Part shown: piece by piece, positions 52,548-62,783 of the stretch
How the letters are laid out: every line of letters starts with the position of its first letter
How positions within the stretch are numbered: position 1 is the first letter of the stretch
Assembly (NCBI RefSeq): GCF_009827535.1
Contig: NZ_WTYN01000004.1
Coordinates: forward strand, 1-64,000
DNA from: Qipengyuania oceanensis
GTDB taxonomy: Bacteria > Pseudomonadota > Alphaproteobacteria > Sphingomonadales > Sphingomonadaceae
DNA length: 64,000 nucleotides
Direction of reading: 5' to 3'
The notes under the pieces: generated by a model
What the model was told of the DNA's origin: nothing
What the model saw: the letters and a program-made list of their open reading frames with translations, nothing else
The model's database searches: none
Translations under genes and position numbers: made by a program

Positions 52548-55473
52548 ATGAGGGTCAAAGCCGCCCTGCTTGCCGGCGTGTGCGCCGGATTCACTGCATT
52601 TCCCGCTATTGCCCAGGACGCCACGGGAGACGACCTGGAAGATCCGCAAATCAGCAGCAACACGATCATCGTGACCGCGCAGCGCCAGGCGCAAAGCCTG
52701 CAGGAAGTGCCGATCGCGGTCAGCGCGTTCGATGCCGAGGCACTCGAAGCGCAGCAGATCGAGAATGCGAGCGACCTACAGCTCACTCTTCCGAACGTGA
52801 CCTTCACCAAGGGTAACTTCACCGGCGCCAGCTTCACCATACGCGGGATCGGCGACCTTTGCGTCGGTACGACCTGCGATGCCGCAACCGGCATTCATAC
52901 GAACGGCTCGCCGCTGTTCGGCACGCGCCTGTTCGAAACCGAGTATTTCGACCTCGAGCGGGTCGAGGTCCTTCGCGGACCGCAGGGCACGCTGTTCGGT
53001 CGCAACGCGACCTCGGGCGTCGTCAACGTGGTCACCGCGAAACCCGACCTGTCCGGTTTCGGTGCAGCCGCGGAGTTCGAGTACGGCAATTACAACTCGA
53101 TGAAGGCCAAGGCGATGATCAACGTACCGATCGGGCAATCGCTCGGTCTGCGTGTCGCCGGCTTCTGGCTCGACCGGGATGGATACACCGAGAACGTCTA
53201 CAATGGCGACGATCTCGATGACCGTGAAATGTACGCGGTCCGCGGTTCGCTTCGTTTCGAACCGGGTCCCGACACCACCCTCGACCTGATGGCATACTAC
53301 TTCCGCGAGGAAGACAACCGTATGCGTATCCAGAAGCAGCTGTGCCAGCGCGATCCGGTCGGCGTCCTCGGCTGTCTCAACAACCGTCGCGATTTCGAGA
53401 AGCTCAACGCCAATTCGACCTTTACCGGCACGTTGGGTTCGCAGGAATTCTTCAACGTCATTTTCGGCGCCACGCCGCTTGGGCCGCTGACCTCGACGCT
53501 CGGGCTGAACAGCCTTTACGGGCCCGATGCCTATGCGAACTTCCAGGAGCCTGCCGACGTTCGCAAGATCAACACGCAGTTCACTCCCGAGTATTTCGCG
53601 GACGAATTGCAGTTGCAGGCGCATCTCGACCAGAACTTCGGTTCGATGAACCTGTCTCTCACGGGTATCTACCAGGAAACCACGGTCGATTCCCGCCAGG
53701 ACTACAACCAGGGCATCGGCGAAATTCCCAATGCGGCGCTCGCATTCGGGACGGTGCAGGCCTATGCGGCCGGCGCGGCGGGGCCTGGCGTCCAGGCCTA
53801 TTTCGCGCCGGTGGCAGCCGCCCTGTTCGATGGCTCAGGCAATCTGTGTACCTCTGACACCCGGCTCGACAATCTCGGTCTGTTCGAAGGCTACGGGGTC
53901 TGCACGGCCGACGGGACGCAGTTCGACCGCTCGGTATCTACGGGCGAGTCCTGGTCGGGAGAAGCCATCCTCAGCAGCGACTTCGATGGCTCGTTCAATT
54001 TCCTGCTCGGTGCGATCTATGCGGAGGCCACCGCGAAGGACACGGACTATTTCGTGAACGCTTTTGCGATCGACTACGTGTCCGGCACGCTCGGCTCGCT
54101 GCTCAGCCTCGGTGCCGGCATCGCGCCGTCCTATGCCGGGACGTCGTTCTACCGGAACAACACGCAGGACTTCAAACTGAAGAGCTACGGCATCTTCGGC
54201 GAGGTCTATTTCGACATCACCGACCGGCTCAAGCTGACCGGCGGCCTGCGCTACAACAACGACAAGAAGTCGGTCACCGCGCGCACGACGCTCGCCAACT
54301 TCTTCGTGCCCTACACGAACACCGGCGATCCGTTCGACCCGACCAACAACCCCTATTATCCGATCAATCCGTTCGGCGGTGTCTACGATGCCGACCCGGG
54401 CCTGGACGGACGGCAGGACGTGCAGCAGCGCTCGGTCGGATTCGACGAGATTACCGGCCGTGCGGTCATCGACTACGAACTGTCGCCGGACAACCACATC
54501 TACGCCTCGTATTCGCGTGGCTACAAGTCGGGCGGTATCAACCCCCCGCTGTCGCCGATCTTCGAGGTGTCCGACAGCTTCGGACCTGAATCGATCGATG
54601 CGTTCGAGATCGGCAGCAAGAACACCTTCCTGAACGGTGCTCTGCAACTCAATGCGACCGCATTCTACTACAAGTACAGCGGCCTGCAGCTGAGCCGGAT
54701 CATCGCCCGTACGTCGGTGAACGATACGATCGATGCGAACATCTGGGGCGTCGAGCTGGAATCGATCATCCGTCCGTCGGACAACTGGCTGGTCAACATG
54801 AACTTCAGCTACCTCAATGCAAAGGTTGCCGGGGACCAGTTCCAACCCGCGCGATCCGGGTGGTGGCGATCCGGATGCGGTCATCATCAAGGACATCACC
54901 AATGGTGCCTTGTGCGCGGTGACGGGTCCTGCTCCGGGTGCGGCGGATTTCTTCGTGGCCGGCTTCAACAGCGTCATCGGTCTGGGGGCTCCGGTCGAGT
55001 TCCCGTCGGACGGCGGGATCGCTTCGTCTGGTGCCTTCAGCATCTGTCAGAGCTTGGCGGACAATGCTCCGGCTGGCTTCTCGGTTCTGAGCCCCGGCGT
55101 CGAAACCAACCTCAAGGGCAACAAGCTGCCGCAGGCGCCGAACATGAAGGCATCGGTCGGTGTTCAGTACACGGCAGAGTTCGACAGCGGCATGACGCTG
55201 GTTCCGCGCGTGGACGTTGCGCTGACCGGCGAGCAGTACGGCAACGTCTTCAACGGCCGCGTCAACCGCATCGCACCCTTCGTGCAGGCGAATGCGCAGA
55301 TCCAGTTGAATTCCGCCAACGACCGCTGGTTCGCCCGCGCCTTCGTGCAGAACATCTTCGACAGCAACTCGGTGACCGGTCTTTACGTCACCGACGCCTC
55401 GTCGGGCCTGTTCACCAACATCTTCACGCTCGATCCGCGCCGTTATGGCGTGGCCGTCGGAGTGAAGTTCTAA
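52548..55473 (+). pseudogene. TonB-dependent receptor interrupted by a frameshift
   Basis: A TonB receptor of about 975 residues if repaired: signal peptide (ending FPAIAQ), NTIIVTAQRQAQSLQEVP box, plug (FTIRGIGDLCVGT; LRGPQGTLFGRNATSGV) and barrel. At about 54841-54848 the coding moves to the +1 frame: the first frame stops making sense after LNAKVAGDQFQ, and the second frame continues with NPRDPGGGDPDAVIIKD and runs to the normal end (RRYGVAVGVKF, stop at 55473). One extra base or two missing bases in TTCCAACCC explain it. Unrepaired, the first frame runs on to 55601 with a nonsense tail, and the last third of the barrel is lost. AAGGAGAGG precedes the start. A sequencing or assembly error is possible. 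Confidence 0.85.
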
Positions 55474-55501
55474 ACTCGTTACTTCTCGAGGGGAGAGGGA
55501 A

Positions 55502-55536
55502 GGGTCGGATCGAAAGATCCGGCCCTTTCGCTTTGC
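55502..55536 (+). terminator. Intrinsic terminator after the TonB receptor
   Basis: Stem GGGTCGGATC (55502-55511) / GATCCGGCCC (55516-55525) with loop GAAA and one G-T pair, then TTTCGCTTT. It lies 29 bp after the repaired receptor stop and just before the convergent transporter gene. Confidence 0.8.
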
Positions 55537-55552
55537 CCGATCGGGATAGCCT

Positions 55553-56302
55553 TCAGTCGCCGCTTCGCGCGAAGGGCGAGAAGTCGGTCGTCTCGTCGTA
55601 GATGTCGACGCCTTCGCGCCGCTTGAGCCAGCCGACCACGGCATAGGTCACCGGCGTCAGCACCGCTTCCCAGGTGGTCTTGATGAGCCACTGGGAGAGG
55701 ACCACCTGCCACAGCAGTTCCGGCGGCCAGCCGGCGATGCCGTAGAACGCCAAGGGGTAGAAGATCACGCTGTCGAGCCCCTGGCCCACGACGGTCGAGC
55801 CGATCGTGCGCATCCACAGGTGGCGTCCCTGGGTCCACACCTTCATCCTGGCGAGCACATAGCTGTTGGCGAACTCGCCCGCCCAGAAGGCGATCATTGA
55901 CGCGGCGACGATGCGCCAGGTGTTGCCGAATACCTTTTCGTAGGCTTCCTGTCCGTCCCACCCCTCGGCAGGCGGCAGTGCAACGACGACCCAGGCCATG
56001 AACGCCATGAACAGCAGCGCGGCAAAGCCGGTCCAGATGACGCGCCGCGCCCGGGCATATCCGTAGACCTCGGTCAGCACGTCCCCGATGATGTAGCTGA
56101 CGGGAAAGAACAGCACGCCCGCGCCGAACGACCACTCGGTCCCGCCGGGCAGGGTCACGTAGCTGGGCTTGGATGCGCCGATCAGATTCGACAGCAGCAG
56201 GATCGTGACGAAGCCAGCCATCACGAAGTCGTAGTAGCGGAAGCGGTGCTCCTGGCTCGCGGACAGCCTCTGCGGCGCGGAATCGGTCGGATCGGAACTC
56301 AT
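55553..56302 (-). CDS. Queuosine precursor transporter (YhhQ/VUT family)
   Basis: A 249-residue membrane protein with about six segments and the YhhQ family features: YYDFVMAGFVTILLLSNLIG, FFPVSYIIGDVLTEVYGYARAR (conserved DxxTExYG) and FANSYVLARMKVWTQGRHLWMRTIGST. It takes up queuine or preQ precursors for tRNA queuosine synthesis. I set the start at 56302 rather than an upstream ATG because the family N-terminus is short and begins here. It lies 59 bp from the tRNA-Arg gene, on the opposite strand. Confidence 0.9.
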   Translation of the reverse strand: MSSDPTDSAPQRLSASQEHRFRYYDFVMAGFVTILLLSNLIGASKPSYVTLPGGTEWSFGAGVLFFPVSYIIGDVLTEVYGYARARRVIWTGFAALLFMAFMAWVVVALPPAEGWDGQEAYEKVFGNTWRIVAASMIAFWAGEFANSYVLARMKVWTQGRHLWMRTIGSTVVGQGLDSVIFYPLAFYGIAGWPPELLWQVVLSQWLIKTTWEAVLTPVTYAVVGWLKRREGVDIYDETTDFSPFARSGD

Positions 56303-56361
56303 GGACAGGCTAGCTATCGCGATTTGCGGCGCGCGCAAAGCACGCTATGGCGCGGGTGCGC

Positions 56362-56438
56362 GCGCCCGTAGCTCATCTGGATAGAGCGCGAGACTTCTAA
56401 TCTTGAGGCAGCAGGTTCGAGTCCTGCCGGGCGCGCCA
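56362..56438 (+). tRNA. tRNA-Arg (anticodon TCT)
   Basis: A complete 77-nt cloverleaf. Acceptor stem GCGCCCG/CGGGCGC, D-arm AGCTC...GAGC, anticodon stem CGAGA/TCTTG with loop CTTCTAA (anticodon TCT), T-arm with GGTTCGAGTCC, discriminator G and encoded CCA. It decodes AGA, and AGG by wobble, which are rare codons in this GC-rich genome. Confidence 0.97.
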
Positions 56439-56472
56439 GTAATTCTGCTCGATAGCGCCGGCTATCGATAGT

Positions 56473-57255
56473 TCAGCCGCGGGCCACGGTGTCGAGCGGT
56501 TCGCCGGTCACCGGATAGCCGTGTTCGGCACCGATCTCGAGCCAGGTCTTGCCCTCGCGTTCGCCCATGAAGGGCGTGATCGTTCGAACGGGAATTGCAT
56601 CTGCCTGTGCCTTGGCCTGCTCGAAGGTCGAGAACTGGGCCAGCCGTTCGAGATTGCGGCGGGTGGGAAAAATGACCTTGATGTCGCCCCGTTCCGCCAT
56701 GTCGAGCGCCCCTTGCGCACTCGTCCAGAACAGGTGCGTGTTCTCGGAGCCGTCTTCGGCGATATCGACCGCGCCGGTCCCGAGGTCCGCGAGATAGAAG
56801 CGGGTGTCGTAGACGCGGGGGATGCGCTCGTTTTTCGGAAACCAGCGGGCAAATGGCGTCAGCTGGCCGAGATCCAGCTCCCATCCGAAATGGTCGAGCA
56901 CCGGAGCCAGTTCGCCGGTCTGCGTGAGATAGCGGCGCGCGGCACGGGCCTTGTCGGCATCGATGTCGCCCGAAAGGCCGATCACAAGGCCTGTCTCTTC
57001 CAGCGTCTCGCGCACGACGGCGATCTGGTGCGCAGCCTCGTCCGGTTCGAGCGGCCCGCCGATGCTCGCGCCGAGGTCGAAGTCGGCGGGGTCGACCCGT
57101 CCGCCTGGAAACACCGCCATGCCGCCGGCAAACACCATTTCTCTGCTTCGGATGGTCATCAGGATTTCGGCCGGGCCGTCATCGGGCCCGTTGCGAAAGA
57201 TGACTACGGTTGCGGCGGGAATGCCCTGCGGGGCGGAATCGGCTGTATCACTCAT
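56473..57255 (-). CDS. NUDIX hydrolase
   Basis: A 260-residue NUDIX protein with FPGGRVDPAD (48-57) and the metal-binding REXXEE box RETLEETGL (82-90), separated by a longer insertion than in the standard 23-residue motif, as in the CoA-diphosphatase-like and NUDT19-type members. It hydrolyses a nucleoside diphosphate linked to another group; CoA esters are possible. The frame is open upstream, but MSDTADS at 57255 is the natural start. Single gene. Confidence 0.88.
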   Translation of the reverse strand: MSDTADSAPQGIPAATVVIFRNGPDDGPAEILMTIRSREMVFAGGMAVFPGGRVDPADFDLGASIGGPLEPDEAAHQIAVVRETLEETGLVIGLSGDIDADKARAARRYLTQTGELAPVLDHFGWELDLGQLTPFARWFPKNERIPRVYDTRFYLADLGTGAVDIAEDGSENTHLFWTSAQGALDMAERGDIKVIFPTRRNLERLAQFSTFEQAKAQADAIPVRTITPFMGEREGKTWLEIGAEHGYPVTGEPLDTVARG

Positions 57256-57329
57256 CGTGTGCGACACTGCGCGCATCGCGCGCGAAAGCCAAGCGCGTAG
57301 CGCCATCGGTGTCGGGACAGTTTACATCT

Positions 57330-57487
57330 GCCGAAATCTGAAAACGGCGTTTACCATCGAGCTCCGCACGAACCCGTGGCTTGTGAGAACTGGCACGGGC
57401 CATGCATAGGAAGCTGCATCCCTTTGGGGTCTTCGAATAGAGGCGGGACCACCCTGGTCTCCCGGTCCCGCCTCCCCGAACTTTTTG
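57330..57487 (+). ncRNA. Candidate small RNA ending in a strong hairpin
   Basis: Between the NUDIX and glutaredoxin genes lies about 200 bp without a credible CDS. It ends in an 11-bp perfect stem GAGGCGGGACC (57440-57450) / GGTCCCGCCTC (57464-57474), with a smaller ACCA/TGGT hairpin option inside the loop, followed seven bases later by TTTTT. The layout resembles the C-rich-loop hairpin sRNAs of Alphaproteobacteria (suhB/mmgR type), but I cannot confirm family membership. The 5' end is a guess. The distance to the T-run is longer than ideal. Confidence 0.35.
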
Positions 57488-57505
57488 CTTCCCCGTCAGC
57501 AGATA

Positions 57506-57533
57506 CGAAAAAGCCGCCCCGAGAGGCGGCTTT
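57506..57533 (-). terminator. Intrinsic terminator after the glutaredoxin gene
   Basis: AAAGCCGCC (57510-57518) / GGCGGCTTT (57525-57533) with a 6-nt loop and five T on the minus strand. It lies just past the stop of the minus-strand grx gene and ends the bolA-grx transcript; it could also work in the other direction. Confidence 0.88.
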
Positions 57534-57559
57534 CGTGTTTCAGGGCAGTGTCGAGCGGG

Positions 57560-57892
57560 TCAGCTGTCGGCCTTGGCGACCGCCTTTTCCTGCATCAGGG
57601 CCTGCAATTCGCCGGCCTCGTACATTTCCATCATGATGTCGCTGCCGCCGACAAACTCGCCCTTGACGTAAAGTTGCGGGATCGTCGGCCAGTCGGAATA
57701 GCTCTTGATGGCCTGGCGGATTTCCATGTCCTGCAGGACGTCGACGCTGTCGTAAGCGACGCCGCAATGGTCGAGGATGGCGACCGCACGGCTGGAAAAG
57801 CCGCACTGCGGGAAAAGTGGCGTGCCCTTCATGAACAGGACTACGTCGTTGGAACCGACGATATCGTCGATGCGGGTGGAAACGTCTGACAT
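57560..57892 (-). CDS. grxD: Monothiol glutaredoxin, Grx4/GrxD family
   Basis: A 110-residue CGFS glutaredoxin: the active site CGFS (30-33) follows FMKGTPLFPQ, and WPTIPQLYVKGEFVGGSDI carries the glutathione-binding Thr-Ile-Pro loop. Such proteins bind a [2Fe-2S] cluster with glutathione and pass it on, often together with BolA. The bolA-type gene lies directly upstream on the same strand. Confidence 0.95.
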   Translation of the reverse strand: MSDVSTRIDDIVGSNDVVLFMKGTPLFPQCGFSSRAVAILDHCGVAYDSVDVLQDMEIRQAIKSYSDWPTIPQLYVKGEFVGGSDIMMEMYEAGELQALMQEKAVAKADS

Positions 57893-57924
57893 GGCTGGCC
57901 TCTCTTAAGGCGTGAACTGGTGCC

Positions 57925-58161
57925 TCAGGAGGTGGGAACGCCGGTGGTGAGTTGCAAGGCGTGAAGCGTGCCGCCCATCTTTCCGCCAAGCGCATCGTAG
58001 ACCATCCGGTGCTGCTGGATCCGGCTCTTGCCCGCAAATGCAGGGGAGACGACATGCGCGGCGTAATGGTCGCCATCGCCTGCGAGGTCGCGGATTTCGA
58101 CCTCGGCCTGCGGTAGCGAGGCCTTGATCATGCCTTCGATTTCTGAAGCCGACATTGCCAT
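57925..58161 (-). CDS. BolA family protein
   Basis: A 78-residue BolA/YrbA-type protein: EGMIKASLPQAEVEIRDLAGDGDHYAAHVVSPAFAGKSRIQQHRMVYDAL is the class-II KH-like fold with the invariant His of the RIQQHRMVY segment. It partners with CGFS glutaredoxins in iron-sulfur cluster transfer, consistent with grxD 32 bp downstream. Confidence 0.93.
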   Translation of the reverse strand: MAMSASEIEGMIKASLPQAEVEIRDLAGDGDHYAAHVVSPAFAGKSRIQQHRMVYDALGGKMGGTLHALQLTTGVPTS

Positions 58162-58171
58162 CGCGCGCGCC

Positions 58172-58495
58172 TTACGACTGTTCCATCAATTGGCGACGGG
58201 CCTGCACGGTCATCTCTTCGAGCTTGGCGCGGATATCGGCTTCGCTCACGTCGCATTCCGCAGCCGTCAGGTCGCCGAGCAGCTTGCGGATCACGTCCTC
58301 GTCACCCGCTTCCTCGAAGTCGGCCTGCATGACCGCCTTCTTGTAGGCGTCGGTTTCTTCCTCGGTCAGGCCCATCAGCCCGGCAGCCCATTCGCCAAGC
58401 AGGCGATTGCGACGCGCCGCCACCTTGAAGGCGGTTTCCTCGTCCATGGCGTACTTGGCTTCTTCGCCTTTGCGGCGATCGGTGAAATCGGTCAT
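58172..58495 (-). CDS. DUF1476 protein, F1-ATPase inhibitor zeta subunit
   Basis: A 107-residue protein matching DUF1476: TDFTDRRKGEEAKYAMDEE at the start, RRNRLLGEWAA in the middle and a C-terminal four-helix region. In alphaproteobacteria such as Paracoccus the zeta subunit inhibits ATP hydrolysis by the F1Fo-ATPase. Restricted to this class, it supports the taxonomic call. The bolA gene follows ten bases downstream on the same strand. Confidence 0.92.
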   Translation of the reverse strand: MTDFTDRRKGEEAKYAMDEETAFKVAARRNRLLGEWAAGLMGLTEEETDAYKKAVMQADFEEAGDEDVIRKLLGDLTAAECDVSEADIRAKLEEMTVQARRQLMEQS

Positions 58496-58568
58496 CGAAT
58501 GCTCCCTTGTCTCGTACCTCTCGCGATAGGCCCGGCGGGCCTTCGCGACAAGGTGCGCGCGGCGATGG

Positions 58569-59567
58569 TCAGTCCATCGTCACGACGAGCTTGCCGACAG
58601 CCTCGCGATTCTCGAGCTTGGCGATCGCCTCGCCCCCGCGTTCGAGCGGGAAGGTCTCGGAAACCAGCGGGCTGATCCGCCCTTCCTTGAGCATGGTGAG
58701 CAACTCGTCGACCTGTGCGCGATACAGTTCCGGCTCGCGCGCCGTGAACGCGCCCCAGAACACGCCCGCGATGTCGCAGCTCTTGAGCAGCGTCAGGTTG
58801 AGCGGCATCTTCGCGATGCCCGCCGGGAAGCCGACCACCAGGAAACGGCCCTCCCAGGCGATCGAGCGCAGTGCAGGCTCGGAATAGTCCCCGCCGACGA
58901 TGTCGTAGACGATATTGGCGCCTTCGGGTCCGCAGGCCGCCTTGAACGCGTTGGCGAGTTCCTTCGAAGTGTCCTTGTCGAATGGTGCGCGCGGATAGAT
59001 CACGACCTCGTCCGCGCCGGCCTTGCGGGCGACTTCGCCCTTTGCCTCGGTCGAGACAGCGGCGACGACGCGCGCGCCGAATGCCTTGGCGAGCTCGACC
59101 GCCGAGAGGCCCACGCCGCCGGCAGCGCCGAGCACCAGGACGGTGTCGCCTTCCTTGATGTGGCCGCGATCCTTCAGCCCGTGGATCGTGGTCCCATAGG
59201 TCATCAGCAGCGATGCGGCCTGCTCGAACGAAACGCCTTCGGGGATCTTGAACACCCGTCCGGCATCCATCACGACCTTTTCGGCAAGGCCGCCGTTGCC
59301 CGTACCGCCGAGCACCTTGTCGCCGACCTGCCAGCCTTCGACGCCTTCGCCGACCGCTTCGACCACGCCCGCGATCTCGCCGCCGGGCGAGAAGGGGCGG
59401 GGCGGTTTGAACTGGTACATGTCGCGGATGATCAGCGTATCGGGGAAGTTGATCGCGCAAGCCTTCACGTCGACCAGCAGCTGGCCCTTGCCGGGCATGG
59501 GAACTTCGACTTCGTCGAGGGTCAGGGTTTCGGGTCCTCCGACCTCGTGGCTGCGCAGGGCTTTCAT
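58569..59567 (-). CDS. NADPH:quinone oxidoreductase family protein (MDR)
   Basis: A 332-residue zinc-free medium-chain dehydrogenase: GroES-like half with [20 protein letters not shown] and [17 protein letters not shown], then the Rossmann half with [30 protein letters not shown]. It reduces quinones or enones with NADPH. Its start overlaps the leuD stop by four bases (ATGA), so it is co-expressed with the leucine genes. Confidence 0.9.
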   Translation of the reverse strand: MKALRSHEVGGPETLTLDEVEVPMPGKGQLLVDVKACAINFPDTLIIRDMYQFKPPRPFSPGGEIAGVVEAVGEGVEGWQVGDKVLGGTGNGGLAEKVVMDAGRVFKIPEGVSFEQAASLLMTYGTTIHGLKDRGHIKEGDTVLVLGAAGGVGLSAVELAKAFGARVVAAVSTEAKGEVARKAGADEVVIYPRAPFDKDTSKELANAFKAACGPEGANIVYDIVGGDYSEPALRSIAWEGRFLVVGFPAGIAKMPLNLTLLKSCDIAGVFWGAFTAREPELYRAQVDELLTMLKEGRISPLVSETFPLERGGEAIAKLENREAVGKLVVTMD

Positions 59568-60166
59568 GCGGCTTTCTCCGTTGCATCGGCGATCCAGGGA
59601 TAGCTGGCCGCCTGTGTGTGTTCGTATTTCGTGATAGCTTCGTCACGCGCGAGCGTGAGGCCGATTTCGTCCAATCCCTCGATCAGGCATTGCTTGCGGA
59701 AGGGATCGATTTCGAATGTGAAGCGGTCCTGGAAGGGGGTGGTGACGGTCTGGCTCTCGAGATCGATGCTGACCGGATCGGTCTGCGCCACCTCCATCAA
59801 TCGGTCGATCGCTTCCTGCGGGAGGGCGACGGTCAGAACGCCGTTCTTGAAGGCGTTGCCCGAAAATATGTCCGAGAAGCTCGGCGCGATGACCGCTTTC
59901 ACGCCCATGTCGAGCAGCGCCCAGGCGGCGTGCTCGCGGCTCGATCCGCAGCCGAAATTGTCGCCCGCGATCAGGATCGGCGCGCCGGCGAATTCGGGAT
60001 CGTCGAAGATATTGCCCGGCTCGCTGCGGACCGACTCGAACGCTCCCTTGCCGAGACCTTCGCGGGTGATGGTCTTGAGCCAGTGGGCCGGGATGATGAC
60101 ATCGGTATCGACGTTCTTCGCGCCGTAGGGGATGGCGCGGCCATCGATGGTGGAGACTGGGGTCAT
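59564..60166 (-). CDS. leuD: 3-isopropylmalate dehydratase small subunit
   Basis: A 200-residue Leu[17 protein letters not shown] at residues 18-33 and the hallmark [17 protein letters not shown]. With LeuC it isomerises 2- to 3-isopropylmalate in leucine synthesis. It starts at the stop codon of the upstream metallo-hydrolase gene (one-base overlap) and is separated from leuC by that gene and a small ORF. Confidence 0.96.
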   Translation of the reverse strand: MTPVSTIDGRAIPYGAKNVDTDVIIPAHWLKTITREGLGKGAFESVRSEPGNIFDDPEFAGAPILIAGDNFGCGSSREHAAWALLDMGVKAVIAPSFSDIFSGNAFKNGVLTVALPQEAIDRLMEVAQTDPVSIDLESQTVTTPFQDRFTFEIDPFRKQCLIEGLDEIGLTLARDEAITKYEHTQAASYPWIADATEKAA

Positions 60167-61008
60167 TACTTCGCGGACTCCGGGAATGCGGGCAGCCGGT
60201 CGATATGGCGCGGATCGTGCTGGATGACGACGGTGGCATCAAGCGCGCCGGCCATGCTATCGAATCGGGCCATCGATGCGAGCGTGTCCGCACGGTCGGT
60301 ATTGAACTGGGGCACGCCGCGGTTCTCGATCTGCTCGACGAAATGGTAGAGGTCGCCGGTCAGCAGCACGTCGCCCTTCTGCGGCAGGCGCACCAGCAGC
60401 GAACTGTGACCCGGGGTGTGGCCCGGCGTGGACTTGATGACGACGCTGCCATCGCCGAACACGTCGTGGTCCTTGGGATAGGTCGTCAGTTTGGGTTTTT
60501 CGGCGGTCGTCCACGCAGCGAAAATGGCCGGATCGGCGACCGGACCGGAGGCGGGCGGATTGGTGACCGCCTGCAAGTCACGCTCGTTGATCAGCAGCGT
60601 CGATTGCGGAAAATCGGGCAGCTGGCCGATGTGATCGAAATGGTAGTGGCTGACACCGACGTAGTCGATATCGGCAGCCGTCAGGCCGAGGTCGCCGAGC
60701 TGGTCGACGATCGAGCGCTTCACGGTGACTGTGAAGGGGCCTTGGGTCATGCTGTTGCCGACCAGCGCGCCGGGCAGGCCCGCATCCCACACCATGTAAT
60801 CCTCGCCGTGCCGGATCAGGTAGCAGCTGTCGGTAAGCGTACGGGGCTGGCCATCGTAGAGATGCGCGTCGGAAAAGCTCTCCGCATCGCTCAGCTGCAG
60901 TTCGCCGCAGCCCAGCCGCCACATCTCGAGGTCGGGCGTAGTGGCATCCTGCGCGAGAGCGGGCACGGCCAGCGCCAGCGCAACGGTTCCGATCGCGAAT
61001 CTCAGCAT
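60166..61008 (-). CDS. Exported metallo-beta-lactamase-fold hydrolase (AHL-lactonase-like)
   Basis: A 280-residue precursor with signal peptide 1-20 ([10 protein letters not shown]). The zinc site HYHFDH (H121, H123, D125, H126) belongs to the HxHxDH motif, followed by HTPGHSSLL and the bridging Asp in LTGDLYHF. The closest named group is the N-acyl homoserine lactonase family, but other lactones or esters are possible. GGGAGAGA precedes the ATG at 61008; the frame is open upstream. Its place between leuC and leuD, coupled to leuD, is unusual for a periplasmic enzyme. Confidence 0.87.
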   Translation of the reverse strand: MLRFAIGTVALALAVPALAQDATTPDLEMWRLGCGELQLSDAESFSDAHLYDGQPRTLTDSCYLIRHGEDYMVWDAGLPGALVGNSMTQGPFTVTVKRSIVDQLGDLGLTAADIDYVGVSHYHFDHIGQLPDFPQSTLLINERDLQAVTNPPASGPVADPAIFAAWTTAEKPKLTTYPKDHDVFGDGSVVIKSTPGHTPGHSSLLVRLPQKGDVLLTGDLYHFVEQIENRGVPQFNTDRADTLASMARFDSMAGALDATVVIQHDPRHIDRLPAFPESAK

Positions 61009-61030
61009 GATGTCTCTCCCCTCGTGACCT

Positions 61031-61189
61031 CTAGTCGGTTTCGGGTGGTTCGCCCGACGGGATCGGTCCGGGCTGCTCCGGAGCGTTCTTTTTCTTGCGC
61101 GAGCCCGCATAGAGCAGCGCGGCGGCAATGGCAGCGGATCCGATGGCAGCGCCGGCGAGGGCGGCCTTTCCGGCAAGGTTCTTGGTCAT
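61031..61189 (-). CDS. Small membrane protein between leuC and leuD
   Basis: A 52-residue protein: MTKNLAGKAALAGAAIGSAA, continuing into one Ala-rich membrane helix (about 8-29, ending LLYAG), then SRKKKN and a Pro-rich acidic tail. Similar small proteins at this site in Sphingomonadales are often named 'isopropylmalate isomerase' by transfer from neighbours, without evidence of that activity. Same strand as leuC and the lactonase-like gene. No clear ribosome binding site. Confidence 0.65.
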   Translation of the reverse strand: MTKNLAGKAALAGAAIGSAAIAAALLYAGSRKKKNAPEQPGPIPSGEPPETD

Positions 61190-61240
61190 GCGCTTACCAT
61201 GGTTCGGCGCTCGCGCGCTGGCAAGGGGTAGCTGAAGCGA

Positions 61241-62683
61241 TCAGCCATCGACCGGGGTTAGCGTTCGCACATCGGCGAGGCGTCCGGTCACCGCGGCGGC
61301 CGCGGCCATTGCGGGCGAGACGAGGTGCGTGCGCGCACCCGGGCCCTGCCTCCCGACGAAATTGCGATTGCTGGTCGAGGCGCACCGCTCGCCCGGCGGA
61401 ACCTTGTCGGGGTTCATGCCGAGACAGGCCGAACAGCCCGGCTCGCGCCATTCGAAACCGGCGTCGAGAAAGACCTTGTCCAGCCCCTCGGCCTCTGCCT
61501 GCCGCTTGACGAGCCCGGAGCCGGGGACGGCGATCGCCCATTTGACGTTCGCCGCCTTGCGCCTGCCCCGCAGGACATCGGCGGCGGCTCGCAGATCCTC
61601 GATCCGGCTGTTGGTGCAGCTGCCGATGAAGATATTCTCGACCGGGATCTCGGCGATCTTCTGGCCTGGCTCGAGCCCCATGTAATCGAGACTCTTGCGG
61701 GCGGCCTGCTGCTTGCTCGGGTCGGCGAAACTTTCGGGCGCGGGGACCACGCCACCGATCGCGACCGTGTCTTCCGGACTGGTGCCCCAGGTCACCGTGG
61801 GTTCGATCTCGCCCGCGTCGATGCGCAGGACCTTGTCGAACGCCGCGCCCGGATCGGTCATCAGCGTCTTCCAGTAGGCGACGGCCGCATCCCACTCGGC
61901 TCCCTTCGGCGCCATCGGACGGCCTTTCAGATAGGCGAAGACCGTGTCGTCGGGCGCGATTAAACCGGCCCTCGCGCCCGCCTCGATGCTCATGTTGCAA
62001 ACCGTCAGCCGACCCTCGACGCTCATCTGTTCGAACACCTTGCCGCGATATTCGATGACATGGCCGGTGCCGCCTGCCGTGCCCAGCGCGCCGACGATGT
62101 GCAGGACGAGGTCCTTGGGCGTGATGCCGGGGCCGAGATCGCCGGTGACCTCCACCGCGAGCGTCTTCGATTTCTTGAGCAGCAGCGTCTGGGTGGCGAG
62201 GACATGCTCGACCTCGCTGGTGCCGATCCCGAAAGCGAGAGCGCCGATACCGCCGTGGGCCGCGGTATGGCTGTCGCCGCACACGATCGTGGTGCCGGGC
62301 AGGGAGAAGCCCTGTTCCGGCCCGACGACATGGACGATGCCCTGCTCGGCATCGGTCGCATCGATGTAGCGGACGCCGAAATCGGGCGCGTTGCGCTCGA
62401 GCGCTTCGAGTTGCGCCGCGCTCATCGCGTCTTCGATCGGCAGGCGATTGCCCTGCGCATCCACCCGGGGAGTGGTGGGGAGATTGTGATCGGGGACGGC
62501 CAGCGTCAGGTCGGGGCGGCGCACTGGGCGGCCTTGCTGCCGCAGCGATTCGAAAGCCTGCGGGCTGGTGACCTCGTGGACGAGGTGCCGGTCGATATAA
62601 ATCAGGCTGGTCCCGTCGTCGCGGGTTTCGACGACGTGGGCATCCCAGATTTTTTCGTAGAGCGTGCGGGGCTTGCTGGCCAT
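61241..62683 (-). CDS. leuC: 3-isopropylmalate dehydratase large subunit
   Basis: A 480-residue LeuC of the aconitase superfamily: [12 protein letters not shown] start, [31 protein letters not shown], and the three [4Fe-4S] cysteines in GSCTNSR and GCSACLG. Partner of leuD. Start at 62683, since the upstream extension of the frame shows no conservation and overlaps the promoter region of the divergent thioesterase. Confidence 0.97.
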   Translation of the reverse strand: MASKPRTLYEKIWDAHVVETRDDGTSLIYIDRHLVHEVTSPQAFESLRQQGRPVRRPDLTLAVPDHNLPTTPRVDAQGNRLPIEDAMSAAQLEALERNAPDFGVRYIDATDAEQGIVHVVGPEQGFSLPGTTIVCGDSHTAAHGGIGALAFGIGTSEVEHVLATQTLLLKKSKTLAVEVTGDLGPGITPKDLVLHIVGALGTAGGTGHVIEYRGKVFEQMSVEGRLTVCNMSIEAGARAGLIAPDDTVFAYLKGRPMAPKGAEWDAAVAYWKTLMTDPGAAFDKVLRIDAGEIEPTVTWGTSPEDTVAIGGVVPAPESFADPSKQQAARKSLDYMGLEPGQKIAEIPVENIFIGSCTNSRIEDLRAAADVLRGRRKAANVKWAIAVPGSGLVKRQAEAEGLDKVFLDAGFEWREPGCSACLGMNPDKVPPGERCASTSNRNFVGRQGPGARTHLVSPAMAAAAAVTGRLADVRTLTPVDG

Positions 62684-62783
62684 GGGCGCAAATGTGCCGC
62701 TCGCTGGCGATGCGCGCAAGAAATTGCGGGGTAAGAAAAAGCTTGTCACGCTATGGAAAGGTTTTCATGGCTAACTGACACTC

